Shown in pieces: positions 36,304 through 47,827 of a DNA stretch of 64,000 nt. Position 1 is the stretch's first letter; each line of letters opens with the position of its first letter. The notes beneath the pieces are model-generated. The model ran no database searches and was not told the DNA's origin. It was given only the letters and a program-made list of their open reading frames with translations. The position numbers and the translations under genes are program-made. Source of the DNA: Sphingomonas panacisoli (GTDB lineage Bacteria > Pseudomonadota > Alphaproteobacteria > Sphingomonadales > Sphingomonadaceae); NCBI RefSeq assembly GCF_007859635.1, contig NZ_CP042306.1, forward strand, positions 2,418,001-2,482,000, given 5' to 3'.

Positions 36304-36500
36304 CGACCGCGCATTGTTGCCTTTTGGCCGCGGTCGCAAAGCTTCGCGCGTCGACCGATATTCGCGCTGTCCTCGGTGCCGTCGATCTGCCATTCTCGGC
36401 CACGGATGAGCCAGGCCTCGCAATTCCAGCGCCCCAGCGGAACACGGTTCCGCTCCGCCTCGTTCGGCTCTCCGCCAATCTTCAGCCCCGAAAGGACCGC

Positions 36501-37499
36501 ATGAGCCGCAAGCCTGTCCCCGCCCAATCCGGTGAACGCAGCCGGGTAGAGCTCACCTTCGACAAGCCGCAACTGCTCGCGCAACTCTTCGGGCAATACG
36601 ACCAGAATCTCGTCGCGCTCGAACATCGGCTGGGCATCTACATCACCGCGCGCGGCAACAAGATCGGGCTGGAGGGATCGGCCGAGCAGGTCGCTTTGGG
36701 CCGCGACGTGCTCAACGATCTCTACAAGCGGCTGCAGCGCGGCGAGGAGATCGATACCGGGCTGGTCGACGCCTCGATCGCGATGGCGTCGGAACCGGTG
36801 CTCGACGGCATCATCTCGACCGAACGGCATTCGACGCCGCCGATCATGATCCGCACACGCAAGAAAACCATCGTCCCGCGCACGCCCGCGCAGGCGCACT
36901 ACATGCGCGAGCTGACCACGCACGAGATGATCTTCGCGCTCGGCCCCGCGGGCACCGGCAAGACCTATATCGCGGTGGCGCAGGCAGTGTCGCAGCTGAT
37001 CACCGGCAGCGTCCAGCGGCTGATCCTGTCCCGCCCCGCGGTCGAGGCGGGCGAGAAGCTCGGCTTCCTGCCCGGCGACATGAAGGAGAAGGTCGATCCG
37101 TATCTTCGCCCGCTCTACGACGCCCTCAACGACTGCCTGCCCGCCGAACAGGTCGAGCGGCGGATCGCGTCGGGCGAAATCGAGATCGCGCCGATCGCCT
37201 TCATGCGCGGCCGTACGCTCGCCGACGCCTTCATCATCCTCGACGAAGCGCAGAACACCACGCCCGCGCAGATGAAGATGTTCCTGACCCGCTTCGGTGA
37301 GAACAGCCGCATGGTGATCTGCGGCGACCCCAACCAGACCGATCTGCCCGGCGGCGTCGGCGCTTCGGGGCTCGCCGACGCGACGACGCGGCTGGAGGGA
37401 GTGGAAGGCATTTCGCTCTGCCGCTTCGGCCCGGGCGACGTCGTCCGTCACCCGATCGTCGGCCGAATCGTCGAGGCGTATGAGGGGACAGGGCTCTGA
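36501..37499 (+). CDS. phoH: PhoH family ATPase
   Basis: P-loop protein of 332 residues. An N-terminal KH-like region (GIYITARGNKIGLEG) precedes the ATPase, with Walker A GPAGTGKTY near residue 152 and Walker B FIILDEAQNTT. PhoH proteins act with YbeY in RNA and ribosome quality control. ATG 36501 has AAAGGA upstream. The stop overlaps ybeY (TGATG). Confidence 0.96.
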   Translation: MSRKPVPAQSGERSRVELTFDKPQLLAQLFGQYDQNLVALEHRLGIYITARGNKIGLEGSAEQVALGRDVLNDLYKRLQRGEEIDTGLVDASIAMASEPVLDGIISTERHSTPPIMIRTRKKTIVPRTPAQAHYMRELTTHEMIFALGPAGTGKTYIAVAQAVSQLITGSVQRLILSRPAVEAGEKLGFLPGDMKEKVDPYLRPLYDALNDCLPAEQVERRIASGEIEIAPIAFMRGRTLADAFIILDEAQNTTPAQMKMFLTRFGENSRMVICGDPNQTDLPGGVGASGLADATTRLEGVEGISLCRFGPGDVVRHPIVGRIVEAYEGTGL

Positions 37500-38008
37500 T
37501 GCTCGACGTCGCGCTGTCCAGCGAATCCCCCTGGCCCGACCATGACTGGGAAGCGCTCGCCGACCGCGCCGCGCGCGCGGCGATCGGGCTGACGCCGCAT
37601 GGCGAGTTGCTGACGGCGTCGGCGATGATGGAGATTTCGGTCCGGCTGACGTCGGACGACGAGGTGCATCAGCTGAACAACCAATACCGCCACAAGGACA
37701 AGCCGACCAACGTCCTGAGCTTCCCGATGGTCCAGCCCGATCTGCTCGAGACCGTCACGCAGAATTCGGACGATGGCGAAGTCCTGCTCGGCGACATCGT
37801 CCTCGCCCACGGCGTCTGCGCGCGCGAAGCGGACGAGCGCGGCATCGCCATCGAAACGCACGCGGCACATTTGATCGTGCACGGCACGCTGCATCTGCTA
37901 GGCTATGACCATATCGACGACGGCGACGCCGACCGGATGGAGGCGATCGAAGTCGATGCGTTGGCGTCGCTCGGCATTGCCGATCCCTATCTGATCCAAG
38001 AGGACTGA
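37499..38008 (+). CDS. ybeY: Endoribonuclease YbeY
   Basis: Zinc endoribonuclease of 169 residues needed for 16S rRNA 3' maturation and ribosome quality control. The metal site HLIVHGTLHLLGYDH is complete. It starts on the phoH stop codon and is followed after 9 bp by corC, the standard order. Confidence 0.97.
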   Translation: MLDVALSSESPWPDHDWEALADRAARAAIGLTPHGELLTASAMMEISVRLTSDDEVHQLNNQYRHKDKPTNVLSFPMVQPDLLETVTQNSDDGEVLLGDIVLAHGVCAREADERGIAIETHAAHLIVHGTLHLLGYDHIDDGDADRMEAIEVDALASLGIADPYLIQED

Positions 38009-38017
38009 CTACCCACC

Positions 38018-38908
38018 ATGCCCGAGGGCCCCAGTAGCGACGCCGGCGACAGTATCTGGCGCAAGCTGAAATCGACCATCTTCGGCGAGGAAGCCTCGCT
38101 CCGCGACCAGCTCGAAGGCGTGATCGAACGCCACGAGGACGACCCCGCCCCCGACGCTGCGGGCGACCTGACCCCGCTCGAACGCCAGATGGTCAAGAAC
38201 CTGCTGCACTTCGGCGAGCGCGACGCAGGCGAGATCGGCGTGCCGCGCGCCGACGTGATCGCGGTCGAGGAAAATACCAGCTTCGCCGACCTGGTGAAGC
38301 AATTCGCCGATGCCGGCCACAGCCGCCTGCCCGTCTATCGCGGCAGCCTGGACGAGGTGATCGGCATGGTTCACGTCAAGGACGTGTTCGCGATCATGGC
38401 GAGCGGCACGCCGCCGCCCGAGACGATCGGCATCCTGGTCCGCCAGCCGCTCTACGTGCCGATGGCGATGGGGGCGCTCGATCTTCTCGCGGAAATGCGG
38501 TCGAAGCGGGTGCACCTCGCGGTCGTGCTCGACGAATATTCGGGGACCGAGGGCCTGGTCACGATCGAGGATCTGATCGAGGAAATCACCGGCGACATCG
38601 AAGACGAGCATGACGACGCGCCCGAGGCGTTGCTCGTCCCGCTCGACGGCGGTGCGTGGGATGCCGATGCGCGCGTCGAGCTGGAGGATGTCGCCGAGAC
38701 CGTCGATCCGCGCCTGGGCGAGCATGACGAGGATGTCGATACGCTCGGCGGCCTCGCCGCGGTGCTTGCGGGGCACGTGCCGGCCAAGGGCGAATGCCTG
38801 ACGACGCCGTCGGGTTGGACGCTCGAAATCCTGCAATCCGACTCCCGCCGCGTCGAACGTCTGAGGCTGCACCCGCCGAAGCCGGTGCCGGAAGGCGTGG
38901 ACGCGTAA
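38018..38908 (+). CDS. corC: Hemolysin C/CorC family CBS-domain protein
   Basis: Cytoplasmic CorC-type protein of 296 residues. It has two CBS domains (VPRADVIAVEENTSF and VLDEYSGTEGLVTIEDLIEE) and a C-terminal transporter-associated CorC_HlyC domain. It lacks transmembrane helices. CorC proteins influence Mg/Co efflux, and this form normally sits next to ybeY and lnt. Here lnt is 5.3 kb further on. Confidence 0.93.
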   Translation: MPEGPSSDAGDSIWRKLKSTIFGEEASLRDQLEGVIERHEDDPAPDAAGDLTPLERQMVKNLLHFGERDAGEIGVPRADVIAVEENTSFADLVKQFADAGHSRLPVYRGSLDEVIGMVHVKDVFAIMASGTPPPETIGILVRQPLYVPMAMGALDLLAEMRSKRVHLAVVLDEYSGTEGLVTIEDLIEEITGDIEDEHDDAPEALLVPLDGGAWDADARVELEDVAETVDPRLGEHDEDVDTLGGLAAVLAGHVPAKGECLTTPSGWTLEILQSDSRRVERLRLHPPKPVPEGVDA

Positions 38909-38909
38909 C

Positions 38910-38985
38910 CGTCGCCCCGGCGAAGGCCGGGGCCGCTGGCCGACATCGCACCACCGCCAGCGATCCCGGCCTTCGCCGGGATGAC
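38910..38985. repeat. Palindromic intergenic repeat (family B)
   Basis: Element of 76 bp with ends CGTCGCCCCGGCGAAGGCCG and CCTTCGCCGGGATGACG. It lies right after corC, at the boundary with the katG block. Same family as 9242-9318 and 56702-56777. Confidence 0.85.
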
Positions 38986-39037
38986 GATCTGTGATCGATT
39001 TTCTCGCTGGTCGAGATTGGATTAAGTCATCGCCTAA

Positions 39038-41269
<2,232 letters not shown>

Positions 41270-41292
41270 TCCGCGATTCATCGCGGTAGAAG

Positions 41293-41333
41293 AGCCGTCG
41301 GCGCCTCCCCCCTCCCCGGCGTCGGCGGCTTTT
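41293..41333 (+). terminator. Intrinsic terminator after katG
   Basis: AGCCGTCGGCGCC pairs with GGCGTCGGCGGCT (two G-U pairs) around a C-rich loop, followed by TTTT. Confidence 0.85.
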
Positions 41334-41680
41334 CGATTTAGGATCCTGCTTTCAATGTAGGATTTCGTATGACAGCGTCGGTGGATGACCGATCGTCGCC
41401 CCTACGTTGCTCGCAGCACCAAGAGCATAGCGACGTCGCTCGTCGGCGGCGCGTCGGCGTCCCTTAGCCGTGGCGTCCACGGCGCAACGCCGGCGCATTC
41501 TCGTGATCTCAATGGCGCGCGGCTGGCGCGTCGTGGTGCCATTGCGGTGCGTCGCAGGTGCGTCGTGGGAGCGTTGGGCCAAAACGACCCCGTCGGTGTA
41601 ACCCTTGTAACCTTTCGCCGCGCATTCGAACGTGATGCGATATCATTGCCCAAGCCCCTCGCCGGCTCTATCTTGCCGCC
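41334..41680. other. Non-coding gap between katG and the sugar dehydrogenase gene
   Basis: About 350 bp in which I see no convincing gene. Short open frames on both strands are low-complexity Arg/Ala translations of CG-rich sequence without ribosome-binding sites. It contains GCCGTGG-CGT-CCACGGC as a small hairpin near 41470 and a tandem GTAACC motif at 41598-41612, which could be part of the downstream promoter. Confidence 0.5.
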
Positions 41681-43045
41681 ATGCGCCAGAAAATCCTGAT
41701 CGGTCTCGCGCTCGTCCTGGCATTGCTGGGCGGGCTGTATCTCTATTTCGCCCAGCCGGACTTGGCGCGACTCAGCGTCGCCGCGGTCAGCGGGCGGACG
41801 CCGCAGATCGATCCGCCGCGCAACCAGATCGTGCCGACCATCGCGGTCGCCGACGCGGTCGGCTGGAAAGCGGGCGAGACCCCGACCCCCGCCGCCGGGC
41901 TGACGGTCAAGCCGTTCGCGGCCGGGCTCGACCATCCGCGCTGGATGTACCGCCTGCCCAATGGCGACGTGCTGGTCGCGGAGACCAACTCGCCGCCGCG
42001 CGAGGGCGGCGGGATCACCGGGCTCGTGATGAGCTATCTGCTGAACAAGGGCGGCGCGGGCGTGCCCTCGGCCAACCGCATCACGCTGTTGCGCGACGCG
42101 AACGGCGACGGCGTGGCGGAAAGTCGGTCGGTGCTGTTGAGTGGCCTCAACTCGCCGTTCGGCATGGCGCTGATGGGGGACTATCTCTACGTCGCCGACA
42201 CCGACAAATTGCTGCGCTTCCCGTTCAAGCCGGGCCAGACCCGGATCACCGCCAAGCCGGAAACCGTCGTCACCTATCCCGGCGGCGGCAACCATTGGGC
42301 GCGCAACATCATCGTCGCGGAGGACGGCAAGAGCCTGTACCTGACCGTCGGATCGTCGACCAACATCGCCGAGAACGGGATCGACGCCGAGCGCGGGCGC
42401 GCGAACATCCTGCAAGTCTATCCCGACCAGAAAGGCTATCGAATCTACGCCGCCGGCACGCGCAACCCCAACGGCCTGGCGCTGGAGCCGCACACCAACG
42501 CATTGTGGGTGACGGTCAACGAGCGCGACATGGCGGGCTCCGACGGCCCGCCCGATTACATGAGCGCGGTCGAGGCCGGCGATAATTTCGGGTGGCCCTG
42601 GTATTATTGGGGTGGTTACCCGGACCATCGCGTGAAGCCCGGTAATCCGGCGCTGCAGCAATATGCGAAGCGGCCGGACTATGCGCTGGGGCCGCACACC
42701 GCTTCGCTCGGGCTGACCTTCGCTGCCGATGCGCGGCTCGGCGCGAGCTATGCCAACGGCGCGTTCGTCGGCCAGCACGGATCGTGGAATCGCCAGCCGG
42801 TGTCGGGCTACAAGGTCATCTTCGTGCCGTTCGGCGACAAGGGCTTCCCGCTGCCCAACGTCAAGCCGGTCGACGTGCTGACCGGGTTCCTCGACAAGGA
42901 CGGCAATGCCCGCGGACGGCCGGTCGGCGTGATCTTCGACGCGAGCGGATCGCTGCTCGTCGCGGACGATGTCGGCAACGTGATCTGGCGCGTGAGTTCG
43001 GCGACGCCGCAACCCGCGCCCGCGGCGACGCCCGCCGCCAAATAA
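41681..43045 (+). CDS. PQQ-dependent sugar dehydrogenase (L-sorbosone dehydrogenase-like)
   Basis: Protein of 454 residues with an N-terminal membrane anchor or signal (ILIGLALVLALLGGLYLYF). It is a GSDH/sorbosone dehydrogenase-type beta-propeller: FAAGLDHPRWMYRLPNGDVLVAET, GGGNHWARNIIVAEDG and GTRNPNGLALEP are diagnostic. These periplasmic enzymes oxidise aldoses or aldehydes with PQQ and feed the respiratory chain. Substrate unknown and no PQQ genes are present here. Confidence 0.9.
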   Translation: MRQKILIGLALVLALLGGLYLYFAQPDLARLSVAAVSGRTPQIDPPRNQIVPTIAVADAVGWKAGETPTPAAGLTVKPFAAGLDHPRWMYRLPNGDVLVAETNSPPREGGGITGLVMSYLLNKGGAGVPSANRITLLRDANGDGVAESRSVLLSGLNSPFGMALMGDYLYVADTDKLLRFPFKPGQTRITAKPETVVTYPGGGNHWARNIIVAEDGKSLYLTVGSSTNIAENGIDAERGRANILQVYPDQKGYRIYAAGTRNPNGLALEPHTNALWVTVNERDMAGSDGPPDYMSAVEAGDNFGWPWYYWGGYPDHRVKPGNPALQQYAKRPDYALGPHTASLGLTFAADARLGASYANGAFVGQHGSWNRQPVSGYKVIFVPFGDKGFPLPNVKPVDVLTGFLDKDGNARGRPVGVIFDASGSLLVADDVGNVIWRVSSATPQPAPAATPAAK

Positions 43046-43185
43046 CGAAGCGGGCCGCAACAGCCCCCCCGGCTGCGCGGCCCACCTTGTGCAACCCGAC
43101 GGGGTCCGTGCGCTACCCGTAGGACGGACGCACACTTCTTTCCGTTCGATTACGGGTGCTTATACACACCGATGTCAGTAATGCG

Positions 43186-43214
43186 TTGACGAAATTCGCG
43201 CGCCTGCCCAAAAT
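43186..43214 (+). promoter_or_regulatory. Candidate promoter of the HTH regulator gene
   Basis: TTGACG (43186-43191), 17-base spacer, CAAAAT (43209-43214), 29 bp before the ATG at 43244. A GGGGGCGGGAG ribosome-site region follows. Confidence 0.45.
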
Positions 43215-43243
43215 GGGTACTTCCGGGGGCGGGAGTAAGTAGA

Positions 43244-43738
43244 ATGGCCGCAGGCGATCGTGTCGCGACAGTCCCGGAGCGCATGGCCGATCATTGGCGC
43301 GCGGGCATCTTTCCGCTGCTCAACCTGTTCCTGACGATGCACCGGTCGCTGACCGAGCATGAGGAAATGGGGCCGTCGGTGCTGCTGATCTATTGCACCG
43401 TCTGTGTCGGCAACATCCAGAAGCTGATGCGCGAACGCAACGTGCCCGACGCGTTCGTGGCGACCGCCGTGTTGCCGCGCGAATGGGTCGTACCGATGTC
43501 GCGCAGCGCGATCGCCGCGGCGACCGGCCTGCCCCGCGAGACGGTGCGCCGCCATGTCGGCCATCTGATCGACCAGGGCCTGCTGATCGAGGACCCGCGC
43601 GGCGGGGTGACGATCGTCCCGGGGGCGATCCAGGATCGCGGGTACGAACCGTTGCTTGAAAAGCTCCTGACCGAATTCGCGCGGACAGGCGAGGCGCTAC
43701 TCCGCGCGGGCGTGATCGAGGTGAAGCCGGGCGGCTAG
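43244..43738 (+). CDS. Helix-turn-helix transcriptional regulator
   Basis: Protein of 164 residues. A hydrophobic N-terminal helical half ([32 protein letters not shown]) precedes a winged-helix region, [20 protein letters not shown] with [15 protein letters not shown]. This resembles regulators of the Crp/MarR-type fold but has no cyclic-nucleotide domain. Two closely spaced Cys (YCTVC) might sense redox or metal. Its stop shares bases with the stop of the convergent VOC gene. Confidence 0.8.
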   Translation: MAAGDRVATVPERMADHWRAGIFPLLNLFLTMHRSLTEHEEMGPSVLLIYCTVCVGNIQKLMRERNVPDAFVATAVLPREWVVPMSRSAIAAATGLPRETVRRHVGHLIDQGLLIEDPRGGVTIVPGAIQDRGYEPLLEKLLTEFARTGEALLRAGVIEVKPGG

Positions 43739-44151
43739 GTCGCGAACAGCATTGCGTCGTCGGCGAACGCCTTGAACTCAAGCGCGTTGCCGCTGGGATC
43801 GCGAAAGAACATCGTCGCCTGTTCGCCGGGTTGACCGACGAAGCGGATGTGCGGTTCGATGCCGAAGCTCACGCCCGCCGCCGCGACGCGATCGGCCAGT
43901 GCCTGCCAATCGGTCATCGTCAGCACGACGCCGAAATGCGGCACCGGGACGTCGTGGCCGTCGACGGGATTGGACACCGCGACCGGCTTCGCGGCCGGGT
44001 CGAGATGCGCGACGATCTGATGCCCGAACAGGTCGAAGTCGATCCACGTGTCGCTGCTACGCCCTTCCGGGCAGCCGAGCGTTTTGCCGTAGAAATCACG
44101 GGCGGCGAGCAGGTCGTGGACCGGGAAGGCGAGGTGGAACGGGCGGAGCAT
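43735..44151 (-). CDS. VOC family (glyoxalase/dioxygenase fold) protein
   Basis: Protein of 138 residues with paired beta-alpha-beta modules: [22 protein letters not shown] and [15 protein letters not shown]. Metal ligands of the fold (His near the N-terminus, Glu in ALEFKAF) are present. Family members include glyoxalases, ring-cleaving dioxygenases and resistance proteins; the reaction here is unknown. It converges on the HTH regulator; the stops overlap at CTAG. Confidence 0.86.
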   Translation of the reverse strand: MLRPFHLAFPVHDLLAARDFYGKTLGCPEGRSSDTWIDFDLFGHQIVAHLDPAAKPVAVSNPVDGHDVPVPHFGVVLTMTDWQALADRVAAAGVSFGIEPHIRFVGQPGEQATMFFRDPSGNALEFKAFADDAMLFAT

Positions 44152-44198
44152 GATCGGGGCCTAGCAAATCGCCGCGATCCCCGCGATAGCCGCGGGCG

Positions 44199-45770
44199 AT
44201 GCGTGCGTTTCGCTTTCTTCTTCCGGTTACCCTCGGGGCCGTATCGGCGTCCGGCTTCCCGCCTTGGAACGCCCTCCCAGTTACGCTGATCGCGCTCGCG
44301 ATCTGGCTGCACCTAGTCCACGAAGCCCCGACCCTGCGCCGCGTGCTCGGGATCGGCTGGTGGTTCGGCGTCGGGCATTTCTGCATCGCCAATGCCTGGA
44401 TCCAGCAGCCGTTCGAGTTCCAGGAAGCGATGCCGCACTGGCTCGGCTATCTCGCGGTGCTGCTGCTGTCGCTCTATCTCGCAATCTACCCGATGCTCGC
44501 CGCCGGCCTGGCATGGCGGCTTGCCAGCCCCGCCGCGAAAGGCGATCCCGCGCCAGCCGCCGACGCCGCCTTCGTCCTGATCGCCGGCGCCGCGTGGATG
44601 GTCACGGAATATCTGCGCGGGACGATGTTCACCGGCTATCCGTGGGATCCGCTGGCGCTCGTGCTGGTCCCCGGCGACTATGCGCAGGCGGCCTGGCTGG
44701 TAGGCACTTATGCGCTGTCGGGACTGATCGTCGTACTGGCAGGCGCGTTGATTCTGTTGGTGCAGCGCCGTTGGCGGCTCGCGGCCGTCGCCTGGCCCGC
44801 GTTCGCGCTCTTGACCTTGTGCTGCAACGACCCCTGCCGGATCGCTACGTGCGTCCCGCTCCCGGCAAGCACCAAGCTCGTCCGCGTCGTCCAACCCAAC
44901 CTCCCCGAGGAGGAACGCCCGACCACCGCCTATGCCGAGAACAATTTCCAGGCGCTCGCCAAACTCTCGCGCCGCGCCGACCCGAATGCGCCGCCCCGAC
45001 TGATCTTCTGGCCCGAGGGCGCGATGCGGTTTCCCGTCGAAGACGGCTACCCCAAATATGTCTACGCGTATCTCGGCAGCGCGACGATGGCGCGGATGCG
45101 AATGGGCGCGTTGCTGAGCGACCAGGACGCGATCCTGACCGGCACTCAGACGATCCGGTTCGATAAGGCCGAAGACATGGTCGCGGCGACCAACTCGATC
45201 GTGCTGGTACGATCCGACGCGCGGCTGCACGGCCGCTACGATAAGGCGCACCTCGTGCCATACGGCGAATATTTGCCGATGCGCCCCCTGCTCGAAGCCC
45301 TCGGCCTGTCGCGGCTGGTGCCGGGCGATGTCGACTTCATTCCCGGCCCGGGTCCGCGCACGATGGCGGTTCCCGGGTTCGGCCGGGTCGGGATGCTGAT
45401 CTGCTACGAAGTGATCTTCTCCGGCGCGACAGTCGATCCCGCCAACCGGCCGGATTTCCTGTTCAATCCGTCCAACGACGCGTGGTTCGGCGACCTCGGT
45501 CCGCCCGCGCATCTGGCGCAAGCCCAACTCCGCGCGATCGAGGAAGGCCTGCCGGTCATCCGTGCGACCCCGACCGGGATTTCCGCGATCATCGCCGCCG
45601 ACGGCCGCATCCTCGCGTCGGTGCCGATGCACAGGACCGGCGCGATCGAGACGCCGATCCCGCCGCGCTTCGCCCCCACGCCGTTCAGCCTCATTGGCAA
45701 TTGGATGGTTGCGCTGGTCGGAGGGCTATTAACGCTGATCGCAATTGCCATTCGCCGTCGCCACGGCTAG
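44199..45770 (+). CDS. lnt: Apolipoprotein N-acyltransferase
   Basis: Inner-membrane enzyme of 523 residues that N-acylates lipoproteins in the last step of their maturation. It has several N-terminal membrane helices, then a nitrilase-like domain with the triad Glu in FWPEGAMRFP, Lys in GRYDKAHLVPYGEYLP and Cys in LICYEVIFSG. Clients in this window include the bamF and PQQ-like lipoproteins. It precedes metK, as in many alphaproteobacteria. Confidence 0.95.
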   Translation: MRAFRFLLPVTLGAVSASGFPPWNALPVTLIALAIWLHLVHEAPTLRRVLGIGWWFGVGHFCIANAWIQQPFEFQEAMPHWLGYLAVLLLSLYLAIYPMLAAGLAWRLASPAAKGDPAPAADAAFVLIAGAAWMVTEYLRGTMFTGYPWDPLALVLVPGDYAQAAWLVGTYALSGLIVVLAGALILLVQRRWRLAAVAWPAFALLTLCCNDPCRIATCVPLPASTKLVRVVQPNLPEEERPTTAYAENNFQALAKLSRRADPNAPPRLIFWPEGAMRFPVEDGYPKYVYAYLGSATMARMRMGALLSDQDAILTGTQTIRFDKAEDMVAATNSIVLVRSDARLHGRYDKAHLVPYGEYLPMRPLLEALGLSRLVPGDVDFIPGPGPRTMAVPGFGRVGMLICYEVIFSGATVDPANRPDFLFNPSNDAWFGDLGPPAHLAQAQLRAIEEGLPVIRATPTGISAIIAADGRILASVPMHRTGAIETPIPPRFAPTPFSLIGNWMVALVGGLLTLIAIAIRRRHG

Positions 45771-45782
45771 GACGCCGCCGAC

Positions 45783-45851
45783 ATATAAGGAAAGCTTTAT
45801 ATGGGCATGGCAACGGCCCGGCTTTCCTTGGCATTCCAAGAGGAAAACTAC
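45783..45851 (+). promoter_or_regulatory. Switch-like leader of metK
   Basis: AAGGAAAGC (45787-45795) can pair perfectly with GCTTTCCTT (45821-45829). The alternative is CTTGG (45827-45831) with CCAAG (45836-45840), which extends to cover the AGAGGA ribosome-binding site before the ATG at 45852. The two stems exclude each other. CAACGGC and TTCC occur as in the SAM/SAH riboswitch, but the spacing differs and I could not assign a known class. Leader pairing is seen; SAM sensing is inferred from the gene. Confidence 0.5.
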
Positions 45852-47063
45852 ATGCGTTCCAATTACCTGTTCACGTCCGAGTCGGTCAGCGAAGGTCATC
45901 CGGACAAGGTCTCCGACCAGATTTCCGACGCGATTGTCGACCTGTTCCTGTCGAAGGACCCCGAGGCACGCATCGCGTGCGAGACGCTGACCACCACGCA
46001 GCTGGTTGTCCTTGCCGGCGAAATCCGCGGCAAGGGCATCATGGACGAGGACGGCAATTGGGCGCCGGGCGTGCAGGACGAGGTCGAGAAGGCCGTGCGC
46101 GATACCGTCAAGCGGATCGGGTACGAGCAGGACGGCTTCCACTGGCAGACTTTGCGCTTCGAGAACAATCTGCACCCGCAATCGGCGCACATCGCGCAGG
46201 GCGTGGACGCGTCGGGCAACAAGGACGAAGGCGCCGGCGACCAGGGCATCATGTTCGGTTACGCCGCCAACGACACGCCGGACCTGATGCCGGCGACGCT
46301 GTATTACAGCCACAAGATCCTCGAGCAGATGGCCGCCGACCGCCACAGCGGCAAGGCGTCGTTCCTCGAGCCCGACACCAAGAGCCAGGTGACGCTCCGC
46401 TACGAAGGCAGCGTACCCGTCGCGTGCACCGCGGTCGTCGTCTCGACCCAGCACGGCAAGGGCTATGACGAGGGCGACAAGGAAGCCGAGCTTCACGCTT
46501 ACGTGAAGGACGTGATCGCCCAGGTGATCCCCGCGCACCTGCTGAGCGACGAGACCGTCTATCACATCAACCCGACCGGCAGCTTCGAGATCGGCGGGCC
46601 GGACGGCGACGCGGGGCTGACCGGCCGCAAGATCATCGTCGACACGTACGGCGGCGCCGCGCCGCATGGCGGCGGCGCGTTTAGCGGCAAGGACCCGACC
46701 AAGGTCGATCGCTCGGCCGCCTACATCACGCGCTATCTCGCGAAGAACATCGTGGCAGCGGGCCTGGCCCAGCGCTGCACGATCCAACTCGCCTACGCGA
46801 TCGGCGTGTCGAAGCCGCTGTCGCTATATGTCGATACCCACGGCACCGGCGTGATCGGCGACGACAAATTGGAAACGGCGATCGGCAAGATCGAAAAGCT
46901 CGGCGGCCTGACTCCGCGCGGCATCCGCACGCATCTGGGTCTCAACAAGCCGATCTATGCGAAGACCGCGGCGTACGGTCACTTCGGCCGTAAGGCGGAG
47001 GGCGACTTTTTCCCGTGGGAACGCACCGACCTGGTCGAAGACCTGAAGGCGGCGTTGGCGTAA
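45852..47063 (+). CDS. metK: S-adenosylmethionine synthetase
   Basis: Enzyme of 403 residues making SAM from methionine and ATP. GHPDK near the N-terminus, [12 protein letters not shown] and the P-loop-like [16 protein letters not shown] are all intact. The ATG at 45852 gives the conserved [12 protein letters not shown] start; an upstream in-frame ATG at 45801 lies within the structured leader. An intrinsic terminator follows. Confidence 0.98.
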   Translation: MRSNYLFTSESVSEGHPDKVSDQISDAIVDLFLSKDPEARIACETLTTTQLVVLAGEIRGKGIMDEDGNWAPGVQDEVEKAVRDTVKRIGYEQDGFHWQTLRFENNLHPQSAHIAQGVDASGNKDEGAGDQGIMFGYAANDTPDLMPATLYYSHKILEQMAADRHSGKASFLEPDTKSQVTLRYEGSVPVACTAVVVSTQHGKGYDEGDKEAELHAYVKDVIAQVIPAHLLSDETVYHINPTGSFEIGGPDGDAGLTGRKIIVDTYGGAAPHGGGAFSGKDPTKVDRSAAYITRYLAKNIVAAGLAQRCTIQLAYAIGVSKPLSLYVDTHGTGVIGDDKLETAIGKIEKLGGLTPRGIRTHLGLNKPIYAKTAAYGHFGRKAEGDFFPWERTDLVEDLKAALA

Positions 47064-47084
47064 CCACGCCGACAGTTCGAATCG

Positions 47085-47117
47085 AAAGGGCCGGGAGCGA
47101 TCCCGGCCCTTTTCTTT
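47085..47117 (+). terminator. Intrinsic terminator after metK
   Basis: AAAGGGCCGGG and CCCGGCCCTTT form an 11-bp stem around AGCGAT, followed by TCTTT. Confidence 0.9.
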
Positions 47118-47146
47118 GTAACCCCATTGCGATTAGGCCGCGCGCG

Positions 47147-47827
47147 ATGAACGACCCCACCACGATCCGCCGTCTCTACGGCCGCCGCCAAGGGCATAAG
47201 CTGCGCCAGGGCCAGTCGGCGCTGGTCGAGGAGCTGTTGCCGCGGATCAGCGTGCCCGACACCGGCCCGATCGATGCCCGATCGCTGTTCGGCGACGACC
47301 GCCCGCTCGAACTCGAAATCGGCTTCGGCGCGGGCGAGCATCTCGCCGGGCAAGCAGCAACGCGGCCCGATCACGGTTTCATCGGCTGCGAACCGTTCCT
47401 CAACGGCGTGGTCGGCGCGCTCAATCATGTCCGCGACGACGAGTTGGAGAACGTTCGCCTCCACATGGGCGACGCGCTCGACGTGATCGAGCGACTGCCC
47501 GACGCCAGCCTCGACCGCGTGTACCTGCTCCACCCCGATCCCTGGCGCAAAGCGCGACACGCCAAGCGACGGATGGTCAATGACGGCCCGCTCGACCTGA
47601 TCGCCGCCAAGCTCAAGCGCGGTGCCGAATTCCGGCTCGGCACCGACGATCCGACCTATTGCCGCTGGTCGATGATGGTGATGAACCGGCGCCGCGACTT
47701 TACGTGGCTCGCGCAAGGCCCGCACGACTTCCTCACCCGCCCCGCCGACTGGCCGGAGACGCGCTACGAACGCAAGGCGCGGCGGCAAGGCCATGAAGTG
47801 TGGTATTTCCGGTACTTGCGCGCCTGA
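47147..47827 (+). CDS. trmB: tRNA (guanine-N7)-methyltransferase
   Basis: SAM-dependent enzyme of 226 residues forming m7G46 in tRNA. The SAM-binding LEIGFGAGEHL, the active-site region LLHPDPWRKARHAKRR and the GTDDPTY segment are conserved. The ATG at 47147 gives the usual MNDPTTIRRLYGRRQGHKL start. It is separated from metK by a terminator, so it needs its own promoter. It converges with the ALDH gene (2-bp gap). Confidence 0.96.
   Translation: MNDPTTIRRLYGRRQGHKLRQGQSALVEELLPRISVPDTGPIDARSLFGDDRPLELEIGFGAGEHLAGQAATRPDHGFIGCEPFLNGVVGALNHVRDDELENVRLHMGDALDVIERLPDASLDRVYLLHPDPWRKARHAKRRMVNDGPLDLIAAKLKRGAEFRLGTDDPTYCRWSMMVMNRRRDFTWLAQGPHDFLTRPADWPETRYERKARRQGHEVWYFRYLRA

Noticed and set aside
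41385..41699. Possible 104-residue gene before the sugar dehydrogenase
   Set aside because: Arg/Ser/Ala-rich, no ribosome site, overlaps the next gene's start; treated as non-coding.
41402..43135. Long minus-strand frame over the sugar dehydrogenase
   Set aside because: Shadow of a clearly conserved plus-strand gene; composition abnormal for protein.
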